This document shows positions 22,191 to 30,396 of a stretch of DNA of 64,000 nt, piece by piece. Numbering within the stretch: position 1 is the stretch's first letter; the number at the start of each line of letters is the position of its first letter. The position numbers and the translations under genes were made by a program. The stretch comes from Actinomycetota bacterium (GTDB lineage Bacteria; Actinomycetota; CADDZG01; JAHWKV01; JAOPZY01). The notes below the pieces were generated by a model that was not told where the DNA came from, did not search any database, and saw nothing but the letters and a program-made list of their open reading frames with translations. The DNA is taken from positions 1-64,000 of the forward strand of contig DASTWV010000032.1 of assembly GCA_035765775.1 (NCBI GenBank). Direction: 5' to 3'.

Positions 22191-23228
22191 ATGCAGATCT
22201 CATTACGGAGCCTGGGCAAGGCAGTACCTGACCGAGTTGTCCCCAACGCAGAGATTGCCGAGCGCCTAGGCGTCGATCCCGACTGGATCGAATCCCGGAC
22301 CGGAATCCGGGAACGGCGCTACGTCGGTCCGGGCGAGTCCACCGCCACCCTGGGCACCGCCGCCGCCCGCCAAGCGATCGAGCGCGCCGGCCTGACGCCC
22401 CAGGACATCGGCGCCGTGGTCGTGGGGACGTGCACCCCGGAGCACCAGTTCCCCTCCACGGCGTGCGTCATCGCCCGCAACCTGGGCATGACCACCGCGC
22501 CCGCCTTCGACCTGTCGGCGGCATGCTCGGGATTCGTCTACTCCCTGGCGGTGGGCGGCTCGCTCATCACCTCGCTCGGTGTCCGCCGGGTGCTGGTGAT
22601 CGGCGCCGACGCCCTCTCCAAGTGCCTGAACCTGGACGACCCGGTGACCGCCCCCCTGTTCGGCGATGGTGCCGGTGCGGCGGTGATCGAGCGGGACGAC
22701 GACGCCGAGCCGATGCGCTTCCAGCTGGGCGCCGACGGGGCGGGCGGCGAGCAGGTCTTCATCACCGCGGGCGGCAACTACATGCCGCCCACGCCCGAGG
22801 TCCTGGAGCAGCACCTCAACTGCATGACCATGCACGGGCGTGAGGTCTACCGCTCAGCAGTGCGCACGATGACCGCCCTGGGGGCCGAGATGGGGGCCGG
22901 AGGCTTCGAGCTGCTCATCGCCCACCAGGCCAACCGCCGGATCCTGGCCGACTGCGCCGAGGCGCTGCACCTGGACATGGCCAAGGTCTACATGAACATC
23001 GACCGCTACGGGAACACCTCGGGCGCCTCGATCCCCGTCGCCATGTGCGAGGCGTGGGAGGCCGGCCTGCTCTCCCCGGGCGACCGGGTGCTGCTGCTGG
23101 CCTTCGGCGGCGGCTACACCTGGGGCGGGGCGATGATCCGTTGGACCCTGGGCCCGCCCCCCGACCTGGACACCGCGGCGGCCGCCGGCGAAGCCGACGA
23201 GCTGATGGCCGCGGTGGTGCCCCAGTGA
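22191..23228 (+). CDS. fabH: 3-oxoacyl-ACP synthase III FabH
   Basis: Initiates fatty acid synthesis by condensing an acyl-CoA with malonyl-ACP. 345 residues with the catalytic triad visible: Cys112 in SAACSGFVYSL, His in IAHQANRRI and Asn in YGNTSGASIP. The glycine-rich end GGGYTWGGAM is typical. ATG 22191 with AGGATTAGGG upstream; the gap from the small biotinyl-like gene is 34 bases. Its stop overlaps the fabG GTG (GTGA). Primer preference (acetyl or branched acyl-CoA) cannot be read by eye. Confidence 0.96.
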   Translation: MQISLRSLGKAVPDRVVPNAEIAERLGVDPDWIESRTGIRERRYVGPGESTATLGTAAARQAIERAGLTPQDIGAVVVGTCTPEHQFPSTACVIARNLGMTTAPAFDLSAACSGFVYSLAVGGSLITSLGVRRVLVIGADALSKCLNLDDPVTAPLFGDGAGAAVIERDDDAEPMRFQLGADGAGGEQVFITAGGNYMPPTPEVLEQHLNCMTMHGREVYRSAVRTMTALGAEMGAGGFELLIAHQANRRILADCAEALHLDMAKVYMNIDRYGNTSGASIPVAMCEAWEAGLLSPGDRVLLLAFGGGYTWGGAMIRWTLGPPPDLDTAAAAGEADELMAAVVPQ

Positions 23229-23950
23229 GCCTCACCGGCCGGGTCGGCTTCGTCACCGGCGCCAGCCGGGGCATCGGCCGGGCCAGTGCCCGGGCGCTCG
23301 CCGATGCGGGCGTCCGCGTCGCGGTCGGCTACCACCAGGACAAGGACGGGGCGGCCGAGACCGCCGCCGCGTGCGGCCACGACGCCGTTGCCGTCCACAT
23401 CGACATCACCAGCCCGGACAGCGTGGGCGACGCCTTCGGCGAGGTCGAGCGCTCACTCGGCCCGGTCGAGGTGCTGGTCAACAATGCCGGCGTGCGCCGC
23501 GACGGCCTGGTGATGCGGATGAAGGACGCCGACTGGGACGACATCCTCGCCGGCAACCTGACCGGCGCCTTCCTGTGCACCCGGCGGGCACTGCCCGGCA
23601 TGCTCAAAGCCAAATGGGGGCGCATCGTGTCGATCGGCTCGGTGGCCGGATCGGTGGGCAACGCCGGGCAGGCCAACTACGCCGCGGCCAAGGCGGGCAT
23701 CGTAGGCTTCAGCAAGTCGGTGGCCCGGGAGGTCGCCCGGCACGGGATCACCGCCAACGTGGTGGTGCCCGGCCTGGTGGACACCGCCATGACGCTCACC
23801 ATGACCCCGGCGCAGCGCGAGCGGCTGGTGGAGCGCATCCCGATGGGCCGGGTGGGGACCCCGGAGGAGGTGGCCGAGGCGGTGGTGTTCTGCGCCCGTT
23901 CCTCATACATGACCGGGTGCGAGATCACCATCGACGGGGGGCTCACCTAA
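23225..23950 (+). CDS. fabG: 3-oxoacyl-ACP reductase FabG
   Basis: NADPH-dependent ketoreductase of the short-chain dehydrogenase family, 241 residues. TGASRGIGRA forms the cofactor loop (about 10-19), LVNNAGVRRDG follows, the catalytic Ser is in SIGSVAGSVGNAGQ and the YxxxK pair is in NYAAAKAGIVGFSK. The start is GTG 23225, overlapping the fabH stop by 4 bases. A short stem with a T-run follows the stop codon, and acpP probably has its own promoter. Confidence 0.95.
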   Translation: MSLTGRVGFVTGASRGIGRASARALADAGVRVAVGYHQDKDGAAETAAACGHDAVAVHIDITSPDSVGDAFGEVERSLGPVEVLVNNAGVRRDGLVMRMKDADWDDILAGNLTGAFLCTRRALPGMLKAKWGRIVSIGSVAGSVGNAGQANYAAAKAGIVGFSKSVAREVARHGITANVVVPGLVDTAMTLTMTPAQRERLVERIPMGRVGTPEEVAEAVVFCARSSYMTGCEITIDGGLT

Positions 23951-23964
23951 AGCGGGGGCTTTTT
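23949..23964 (+). terminator. Weak terminator/attenuator between fabG and acpP
   Basis: AAAGC-GGGG-GCTTT with two further T residues directly after the fabG stop. The stem is only 5 bp, so it would be leaky. It fits partial termination before acpP, which normally needs much higher expression than its neighbours. Confidence 0.45.
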
Positions 23965-24026
23965 CAGAGGGGTGTGGTAGGAATTGCCGGTACATAAACG
24001 TAAAGAAGGGAAGGGGAGGCTACGCC

Positions 24027-24293
24027 ATGGCTGAGACGGTGGACAACAACAAAGAGATCCTGGACGCGCTGCGGGAGGTGCTGGTCGACCGGCTGAAGGT
24101 CGAGCCCGAGGCGGTGACCCCGGAAGCCAACCTGTTCGACGACCTCGGCCTGGACTCGATCGACCTCATGAGCGCGGTCATGGCCATCGAGGAGCGCTTC
24201 GAGATCGAGGTCTCCGACGCCGAGCTGGAGAACGTGACCACCGTGGGCGAGGCAGTGGACCTTCTCGGCGGGAAGGTAGCCGCGGGTGCCTGA
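24027..24293 (+). CDS. acpP: Acyl carrier protein
   Basis: 88-residue acidic helical carrier protein. The 4'-phosphopantetheine attachment site is Ser44 in DLGLDSIDLMS. Four helices are evident and the charge is strongly negative. ATG 24027 follows a rich ribosome site (GGGAAGGGGAGG) about 7-15 bases upstream and a separate AT-richer upstream stretch (about 23985-24005), suggesting its own promoter. It overlaps fabF by 8 bases and is modified by the AcpS encoded two genes downstream. Confidence 0.96.
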   Translation: MAETVDNNKEILDALREVLVDRLKVEPEAVTPEANLFDDLGLDSIDLMSAVMAIEERFEIEVSDAELENVTTVGEAVDLLGGKVAAGA

Positions 24294-25521
24294 GAGGCGC
24301 CGCATCGCCGTCACCGGCATCGGGGCGGTCACACCGGTTGGGACCGGGGTCGAGGACTTCTGGACCGCGATCGCCGCCGGGCACTCCGGCGCCGGCCCGA
24401 TCACCCGCTTCGACGCCAGTGGCTTCAAGTCCCGGGTCGCCTGCGAGGTCAAGGACTTCGACATCCTGACCTACCTGCCCGCCGCCCGGGCCCGGCGCCT
24501 GGACCGCTTCGCCCAGTTCGCCTACGCCTCGGCGGTCATGGCCCTGGAGGACGCCGGCATGAAGCCGACCGACCCCGACCCGGCCCGGGTGGGCATCGTG
24601 ATCGGCAGCGGCATCGGGGGCATCAGCCTCTGGGAGGAGGAGCACACCCAGATGCTGAAGCGGGGGCCGCGCTTCGTGAGCCCGTCGCTGATCGCCATGA
24701 TGATCCCCAACGCCGCCTCCGGATCGCTCGCCATCGAGCTGGGCTTCACCGGCCCCAACGAGTGCACCGTGACCGCGTGCGCCTCCAGTGGCCACGCCCT
24801 GGCGCGGGCGATGGAGTACATCCGCACCGGCGCCGCCGACGTGGTGCTGGCCGGCGGGGCCGAGGCCTGCATCTCGCCGATGTCGGTGGCGTCGTTCTGC
24901 GCCGCCCGTGCCCTCACCACCCGCAACGACGACCCGGAGCACGCCTCCCGGCCGTTCGAGGCCGGGCGGGACGGGTTCGTCATCGGGGAAGCGGGCTGCG
25001 TGCTGGTGCTGGAGTCGCTCGAGCACGCCAAGGCCCGGGGGGCGCGGGTCCTCGCCGAGGCCATCGGCTACGGCCTGTCCTCCGACGCCTACCACATGGT
25101 GGCACCCCACCCAGACGGGGCGGGGGCGTGCGCCGCGATGACCGCCGCCCTGGCGGACGCCCAGCTGGCCCCGGGCGAAGTGGGCTACATCAACGCCCAC
25201 GCCACCTCCACCACCCTGGGCGACGCCTCCGAGGCGAAGGCCATCCGGAAAGTGTTCGGTAGCTCCTCTCCCCCGTCGTCGGCCACCAAGTCGATGACCG
25301 GGCACCTGCTGGGCGCCGCCGGGGCCACCGAGGCTGCCCTCTGCGTGCTGGCGATGAACCGGGGAGTCCTGCCGCCCACCATCAACTACGACGAGGCCGA
25401 TCCGGAGTGCGACGTGGACGTGGTGCCCAACGAGGCCCGGCCCGCCCACGTCGAGGTGGCCATGTCGAACTCATTCGGCTTCGGCGGCCACAATGTGTCG
25501 ATCCTGCTGAGCCGTCCCTAG
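24286..25521 (+). CDS. fabF: 3-oxoacyl-ACP synthase II FabF
   Basis: Elongating ketosynthase, 411 residues. The Cys-His-His triad is visible: Cys165 in VTACASSGHAL, His in NAHATSTTLGD and His in KSMTGHLLGAAG. RRIAVTGIGAVTPVG starts the protein and SNSFGFGGHN ends it. The GTG at 24286 overlaps acpP by 8 bases, so the pair is coupled. Standard FabF length and domain order; nothing suggests a polyketide-specific enzyme. Confidence 0.96.
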   Translation: MPERRRIAVTGIGAVTPVGTGVEDFWTAIAAGHSGAGPITRFDASGFKSRVACEVKDFDILTYLPAARARRLDRFAQFAYASAVMALEDAGMKPTDPDPARVGIVIGSGIGGISLWEEEHTQMLKRGPRFVSPSLIAMMIPNAASGSLAIELGFTGPNECTVTACASSGHALARAMEYIRTGAADVVLAGGAEACISPMSVASFCAARALTTRNDDPEHASRPFEAGRDGFVIGEAGCVLVLESLEHAKARGARVLAEAIGYGLSSDAYHMVAPHPDGAGACAAMTAALADAQLAPGEVGYINAHATSTTLGDASEAKAIRKVFGSSSPPSSATKSMTGHLLGAAGATEAALCVLAMNRGVLPPTINYDEADPECDVDVVPNEARPAHVEVAMSNSFGFGGHNVSILLSRP

Positions 25522-25632
25522 ACCTTCTGGGTCCACGGCGGAGCCGATGCCGGAGGCGGCCGCGTGGTGGTGTCGGTGGGCGGCTGTGGACCTCGTCTGG
25601 ATGTGCCTCGCCTCGGCCCAGGGCAGGACCCG

Positions 25633-25992
25633 GTGACCCACGTCGGCGTCGACATCGTCTCGGTGGCCCGCCTCGAGGCCGCGCTCGCCCGTTCCGCCCG
25701 CCTCGCCGACCGCCTGTTCACCGCCCGCGAGCAGCGCTACGCCGCCGGCCGACCGCACCCGATGGAGTCCCTGGCCGTCCGCTTCGCCGCCAAGGAGGCC
25801 ACGTTCAAGGCACTCGGGCGGGGGTGGCCCCGGCTCTCCTGGCTGGAGGTCGAGGTGGTGAAGGGCGCCACCGGGCGCCCCGAGCTGGCCCTGCACGGGC
25901 GGGCTGCAGCGCTGGCCGGCGATGCCCACCTGTCGGTGTCGCTCGCCCACGACGGCGGCCTGGCCATCGCGACGGTGATCGTCGATGCCTGA
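25633..25992 (+). CDS. acpS: Holo-ACP synthase AcpS
   Basis: Transfers 4'-phosphopantetheine from CoA to apo-ACP. 119 residues from GTG 25633, the normal length, with THVGVDIVSVARLEA at the start (metal-binding Asp), RFAAKEATFKALGRG in the middle (Glu of the active site) and the C-terminal HLSVSLAHDGGLAIATVI. The frame is open upstream to 25564, but family alignment favours the GTG at 25633, preceded by GGGCAGGA. It overlaps the SDR gene by 8 bases. Confidence 0.92.
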   Translation: MTHVGVDIVSVARLEAALARSARLADRLFTAREQRYAAGRPHPMESLAVRFAAKEATFKALGRGWPRLSWLEVEVVKGATGRPELALHGRAAALAGDAHLSVSLAHDGGLAIATVIVDA

Positions 25993-26767
25993 GGCATCGA
26001 GGCCGGAGCTCGGCGGCCGGGTGGCCCTGGTCACCGGCGCCTCGCGCGGGATCGGCGCAGCCACCGCCCGGGCGCTGGATGCCGCAGGGGCGCGGGTGGC
26101 CCTCACCGCCCGGGACCGGCCGGCACTGCAGGCGGTGGCGGACACGCTGGGGCGCGAACACCTGGTCATCGCCGGCGACCTCGCCGACCCCGATGCACCC
26201 CCGGCCATCGCCGCCGAGGCCGAGGCCCACTTCGGCCGGGTCGACATCCTGGTCAACAACGCCGGGACGGCCGCCCGGCTGCCGACCACCGACACCGACG
26301 CGGCGCTCATCGACCGGCTTTACGTCGTGAACGTCCGCGCCCCCCTGCTCCTGATCCGGGCGCTGATCCCAGGGATGCGGGAGCGCAGGACGGGCTCGAT
26401 CGTCAATCTCTCGTCGGTGTCCGGCGTCGTCGGGACGCCGCGCCGGGCGGCCTACGCCGCCACCAAGGGCGCCATCGATGCGCTCACCCGCTCGCTGGCC
26501 GTCGAGTTGGGCCCCGACGGGATCCGGGTGAACGCCGTCGCCCCCGGAGTGGTCGACACCGACCTGTGGGCCCGCAACAAGGCGCTCCGGGAGGTGGTCG
26601 AGCGCATCAACGAGCAGACGCCCCTCCGGCGGTGGGCCCAGCCCGGCGACATCGCCGATGTCATCGTCTTCCTCGCCTCGGACGCCGCCCGGTTCATCAC
26701 CGGCGAGACCATCTCCGCCGACGGCGGCATGGCCCACACCCTGGACCTGTTCCCGGGCGCGGTCTAG
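25985..26767 (+). CDS. Short-chain dehydrogenase/reductase
   Basis: 260-residue classical SDR. TGASRGIGAATA (cofactor loop, about 17-28), LVNNAGTAAR, NLSSVSGVVGTPRR with the catalytic Ser, and YAATKGAIDALTR with the YxxxK pair. It is close to FabG-type 3-oxoacyl reductases and glucose 1-dehydrogenase-like enzymes. As the last gene of the fatty acid operon, overlapping acpS by 8 bases, it may be a second ketoreductase or act on a related acyl substrate. The substrate is not determined by sequence. Confidence 0.9.
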   Translation: MPEASRPELGGRVALVTGASRGIGAATARALDAAGARVALTARDRPALQAVADTLGREHLVIAGDLADPDAPPAIAAEAEAHFGRVDILVNNAGTAARLPTTDTDAALIDRLYVVNVRAPLLLIRALIPGMRERRTGSIVNLSSVSGVVGTPRRAAYAATKGAIDALTRSLAVELGPDGIRVNAVAPGVVDTDLWARNKALREVVERINEQTPLRRWAQPGDIADVIVFLASDAARFITGETISADGGMAHTLDLFPGAV

Positions 26768-26772
26768 CGGGT

Positions 26773-27636
26773 CTAGACGGAGCGCCGGTACCGGTTCACC
26801 GACAGGGGCACGAAGACGACCAGGATCCCGATCGCCCAGGCCAGCGTCGTCGCCAGGTGGTAGGTCGAGTTCGGCCAGCCCTCCAGCAGGGCGCGCAGGG
26901 AGTCCACCGTCACGCTGACCGGGTTGATCTTGGCCCACCCCTGCAGCCACCCCGGGAGCGCCTGCAGCGGGACGAAGGCGGTGCTGGCGAACACGAGCGG
27001 GAAGAGCCACACGAAGCTGGCCGCCTGGGCCGACTCCACGTCCCGCACCGCCAGGCCGATGAGGGCCGAGATCCACGAGAAGCACAGGCCGAAGAGGATC
27101 GCCAGGATGATGCCGACCAGGGCGCCGAACACGTTGGCGTGCAGCCGGAAGCCCACCAGGTAGCCGACGATGGCCATCAGCACCACCACGAAGGCGTTGC
27201 GCACCGTATCGGACAGCGTCCGGCCCGCCAGCACGGCGGAACGCGCCATCGGCAGCGAGCGGAACCGGTCGATCATGCCCTTGGACAGGTCCTCGGCCAG
27301 CCCGACCCCGGTCTGGGTGGAACCGAAGATCACCGTCTGGACGAAGATGCCCGGCATCAGGTAGTCGACGTAGGGATACGGGTGGAAGCTGGGGGTGCCG
27401 AACACCCCGGAGCCGAAGCCCCGGGCGGGGACGATGGCGGAGCCGAAGACGTAGCGGAACAGCAGCACGAACATCACGGGCTGGATCGTCGAGAAGACGA
27501 TGAGCGTGGGCACCCGGGCGTAGCGGATCAGGTTGCGCTTGGTGACCGCCAGGATGTCGGTGACGGTGTGGCCGAGGGTTCCCCCCTGCACCACCGGCGG
27601 GCCGCTGGCAGGTGCCACGACTGCTGGTGCATCCAT
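26773..27636 (-). CDS. ABC-2 type exporter permease (DrrB-like)
   Basis: 287-residue membrane permease with six predicted helices. The N-terminal cytoplasmic stretch is followed by TLIVFSTIQPVMFVLLFRYV, then four helices between about 110 and 230, with the ABC-2 signature region around AAIGLAVRDVESAQA-like sequence, and a last helix near the C-terminus (TTLAWAIGILVVFVPLSV). ATG 27636 has GAGGGAGGT upstream and lies 6 bases after the ATPase stop. The pair resembles DrrAB daunorubicin-type exporters; substrate unknown. It ends only 6 bases from the convergent fatty acid operon. Confidence 0.9.
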   Translation of the reverse strand: MDAPAVVAPASGPPVVQGGTLGHTVTDILAVTKRNLIRYARVPTLIVFSTIQPVMFVLLFRYVFGSAIVPARGFGSGVFGTPSFHPYPYVDYLMPGIFVQTVIFGSTQTGVGLAEDLSKGMIDRFRSLPMARSAVLAGRTLSDTVRNAFVVVLMAIVGYLVGFRLHANVFGALVGIILAILFGLCFSWISALIGLAVRDVESAQAASFVWLFPLVFASTAFVPLQALPGWLQGWAKINPVSVTVDSLRALLEGWPNSTYHLATTLAWAIGILVVFVPLSVNRYRRSV

Positions 27637-27641
27637 GCGGG

Positions 27642-28658
27642 CTACCTCCCTCTCCCCCGGCCGCGCCTGCCCTTCGCCTGCCCGTTGGCCTGCCCGTTGG
27701 CCTCGCCGTTTGCCTCGGCGGCGTGCCCGGTCAGGGCCATGAACACGTCGTCCAGGGTGGGCCGCCGCATGGCGAGGTCGGTGAACGTCACCCCGGCGCC
27801 GTCCAGGCGGCGGACCGTCTCCGCCAGGAGTGCGGGGCCTTCCTGCCCTGCCGGGATGGAGATCCGGTGGGTGAGTTCGTCCACCTGGGCCGCCCCCACC
27901 CCCAGCCCGGACAGATGCTCCACCGCGGTGGGCAGCGAGCCGGGATCGGCGATCAGTACCTCGACCACCTCGCCGCCCACCCGGCTCTTCAGCTCGTCCG
28001 CGGTGCCCTCGGCGATCACCCGGCCGCCATCGATCACGGCGATCTGGTCGGAGAGCACGTCGGCCTCCTCCAGGTACTGCGTGGTGAGCAGCAGGGTGGT
28101 CTCGCCCTTGACCAGGTCGCGGATGACATCCCACAGGCCCATGCGCCCCCGGGGATCAAGCCCGGTGGTCGGCTCGTCGAGGAACAGGACCTGGGGGCGC
28201 GCCACGAGGCTGGCGCCCAGGTCGAGCCGGCGGCGCATGCCACCGGAGTAGGTCTTCGCCGGGCGGTCGGCAGCGTCGGTGAGGTCGAAGAGCTCCAGCA
28301 GTTGATCCGCCCGCTCCCGGGCGGCCGCCTTGCCCAGGTGGTAGAGCTGGCCCACCAGCTCGAGGTTCTCCCGCCCGGTCAGGTGCTCGTCGACCGCGGC
28401 GTACTGCCCGGTCAGCCCGATGACCGAGCGCAGGGTGGCGGCGTCCTTCACCACGTCGTAGCCGGCCACCGTCGCCCGGCCCCCATCCGGCGGCAGGAGC
28501 GTGGTCAGGATGCGCACCGCCGTGGTCTTGCCCGCCCCATTGGGGCCCAGCAGCCCGAACACCGTCCCGCGCGGCACCTCGATCGACACCCCGTCGAGGG
28601 CGTGCACGTCGCCGAAAGACTTCTTCAGGTCCTCGACGACGATTGCTGCATCCGCCAT
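27642..28658 (-). CDS. ABC exporter ATPase (DrrA-like)
   Basis: 338-residue ATPase. Walker A is GPNGAGKTTAV (about 38-48), Q-loop GLTGQYAAVDE, signature YSGGMRRRLDLG, Walker B VLFLDEPTTGLDP and switch His-equivalent region TTQYLEEAD. The C-terminal domain after about residue 225 is of the DrrA type. The very end is a four-fold ANG(E/Q) repeat followed by an Arg/Gly-rich tail, coded by a 12-base tandem repeat (about 27673-27720). Start ATG 28658. Forms an exporter with the downstream permease. Confidence 0.93.
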   Translation of the reverse strand: MADAAIVVEDLKKSFGDVHALDGVSIEVPRGTVFGLLGPNGAGKTTAVRILTTLLPPDGGRATVAGYDVVKDAATLRSVIGLTGQYAAVDEHLTGRENLELVGQLYHLGKAAARERADQLLELFDLTDAADRPAKTYSGGMRRRLDLGASLVARPQVLFLDEPTTGLDPRGRMGLWDVIRDLVKGETTLLLTTQYLEEADVLSDQIAVIDGGRVIAEGTADELKSRVGGEVVEVLIADPGSLPTAVEHLSGLGVGAAQVDELTHRISIPAGQEGPALLAETVRRLDGAGVTFTDLAMRRPTLDDVFMALTGHAAEANGEANGQANGQAKGRRGRGRGR

Positions 28659-28713
28659 CCCCGCTCCTCCCCCGCAGGCATCGGCGCCATGGATCAGGCA
28701 CCGGGCTGGATCC

Positions 28714-29163
28714 CTACCGGATGCTGGTCTTCAAGCAGGCGGCAAACTGGGTGATCATCGAGCCCGCCACGTCGGCGATCATGCCCCGCCCGAACTGGGC
28801 GACCTGGCCGGACATGTTGATGTCCTGGTGCAGCTTGACATGGGTGGAGCCGCCCTGGTCGGTGATGGTCACCACGACGTCGGCGCTGGCGATGCCCTTG
28901 CCCTTCTCCTCGCTGCCGTTGGCCTTCATCACGATGCGGCCGTTGTCGTTGTCCATCTCCACGATGTTGACCGTGCCGGAGAACGTCAGGTCCAGGGGGC
29001 CGAGCTTGATCTTCATCTTGCCCTTGTACGTCTGGGCGTCGACGATCTGGGTCAGCTGGGCGCCCGGCAGGCACTTGGCTACCTTGTCGACGTCGAGCAG
29101 GTATGTCATCACCTTGTCGGCCGGAGCCGGGACGGTGAATTCGTTGTCGATGATCATGCCCAT
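28714..29163 (-). CDS. CoxG-like SRPBCC-domain protein
   Basis: 149-residue protein of the START/SRPBCC fold, closest in pattern to carbon monoxide dehydrogenase subunit G (CoxG): NEFTVPAPADKVMTYLLDV, CLPGAQLTQIV, YKGKMKIKLGPLDLTFSGTV and GQVAQFGRGMIADVAGSMI. In CO oxidisers CoxG anchors or matures CO dehydrogenase; here no coxL, coxM or coxS is nearby, so a general lipid-binding or chaperone role is equally possible. ATG 29163 with AGAGGA upstream (29157 also possible). It lies 80 bases downstream of tRNA-Ala. Confidence 0.85.
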   Translation of the reverse strand: MGMIIDNEFTVPAPADKVMTYLLDVDKVAKCLPGAQLTQIVDAQTYKGKMKIKLGPLDLTFSGTVNIVEMDNDNGRIVMKANGSEEKGKGIASADVVVTITDQGGSTHVKLHQDINMSGQVAQFGRGMIADVAGSMITQFAACLKTSIR

Positions 29164-29242
29164 CGCTTCAGTCCTCTCGGTCGGGCTGCGATGCCACGCA
29201 GCAAGGCTTTCCCGGGCCTGGCCGGGATCAGGAGTGAGTTCG

Positions 29243-29315
29243 TGGAGCTGAGGCGACTCGAACGCCCGGCCTCCTGCATGCCATGCAGGCGCTCTACCAG
29301 CTGAGCTACAGCCCC
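29243..29315 (-). tRNA. tRNA-Ala (GGC)
   Basis: Cloverleaf on the minus strand: acceptor GGGGCTG pairs with CAGCTCC including a G3-U70 pair (the alanine identity element), D-arm TAGCTCAGCTGGTAGAGC, anticodon stem CCTGC/GCAGG with loop ATGGCAT, giving anticodon GGC, and T-loop TTCGAGT. CCA is not encoded. 73 bases. Confidence 0.95.
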
Positions 29316-29373
29316 GCGAGCCACCCACCTTAGCACCGGATCGCCCAATCCAGCAGCCAGCCAGATGCGCCCG

Positions 29374-30396
29374 TTACCCGCCGGGGCTCTCCGGCGGTCC
29401 GGGAGTAGGCGCCCCACCTTGCTCCCCACCATGCCGCCCGTCGGGGGCCTCAGCCCGCGGCCCGCCGGGTGCGCCACCGGCCTCGCGGGGCGGCCTGCGG
29501 CCCTCGCCCCGGCCCTCACTGCGGCCCTCATCGTTGGTCTCACCTCGGGGCTCACCTCGGGGCTCACCGTGGCCCGGAGCCCGGGGTGGCCGCCGTGCCG
29601 GGCCCCGGCTGGGGCCCGTCCTCGGCCGGCGCGGGCTCCCGTCCCCGCCCCCGGTTCCGGACGCCGTCCGGCCGTGTGCTGCGGCCTCGGAATCCCCATC
29701 CGAGCCGTGCATATCGGCGTCGGGAGCGTCCCCGCCGCCGGCCCCGGTTTCAGGCCCTCCCTCGTCCCCGCCTTCGGGCGAGGCTCCGGTCCCGGCGGTG
29801 CGGGAACGGCCCCGGCGCCGGCGGCGCAAGCGCGTCCGCCGGGCGGGCCCCGCCCCCGTGGCGCCGTCGGTGGCACCCTCCTCGTCGCCCTCCGCGCCCA
29901 CCTCGGCAGCGCCTTCCGCGGCGTCGCCCGGTTGGCCTTCGGCCTCCCCGGGCGCGGCCACCCGGCGCCGGGCCCGGGCCGGCTCCTCCTGGGCAACCCG
30001 CACAATGATCCGGTACTCCTGCGGCGTCGCCGGGTACCCGTACTCCTCCCGCATGGCGTCGATGATCTCCTCGAGGATGGAGCCGTCCGGCGGCAGCGTC
30101 TGGAGTGCCCTCGGCTCCCGGCGGGTCATCTGCTCCAGCACTGACAGCTCCCGTGCCGGGCGGGCCGACCCCGACCCCGAACCCGACCCTGAGCGCCGCC
30201 GCCGGCGCCGTCCGGTCCGGCGGGTGCCGTCCGCCCCGCCGGCGGACCCTGCCGTTGTGGCGCCGCCCTCCCGCTCCGTGGCTCGCGGGCGGCGGCCTTC
30301 GGCCGGGGATCCGGCCTCTCCCTCGCCCGATCCCGCCGGTGCTGCCCCGGCCGGCCGGCCCTGGCCGCCGCGGCGCCGGCGCCGTCCCCGGCTCAC
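29374..30396 (-). CDS. Disordered Arg/Gly-rich protein after rsfS
   Basis: 340-residue low-complexity protein starting at GTG 30396, which overlaps the rsfS stop (GTGA). Clusters of arginine (SRGRRRRRGGQGR, GRRRRRRSGSGSGS, RLRRRRRGRSR) alternate with acidic, Gly, Pro and Ala-rich stretches. The only ordered-looking part is about residues 80-150 (ELSVLEQMTRREPRALQTLP, ILEEIIDAMREEYGYPATPQ, EYRIIVRVAQEEPA), which may fold into helices. No family recognised. The arginine blocks closely resemble those in the RNase E/G N-terminus in this window, so RNA or ribosome binding is a plausible inference. GC codon use makes the frame statistically less certain, but the coupled start supports it. Confidence 0.65.
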   Translation of the reverse strand: MSRGRRRRRGGQGRPAGAAPAGSGEGEAGSPAEGRRPRATEREGGATTAGSAGGADGTRRTGRRRRRRSGSGSGSGSARPARELSVLEQMTRREPRALQTLPPDGSILEEIIDAMREEYGYPATPQEYRIIVRVAQEEPARARRRVAAPGEAEGQPGDAAEGAAEVGAEGDEEGATDGATGAGPARRTRLRRRRRGRSRTAGTGASPEGGDEGGPETGAGGGDAPDADMHGSDGDSEAAAHGRTASGTGGGDGSPRRPRTGPSRGPARRPPRAPGHGEPRGEPRGETNDEGRSEGRGEGRRPPREAGGAPGGPRAEAPDGRHGGEQGGAPTPGPPESPGG

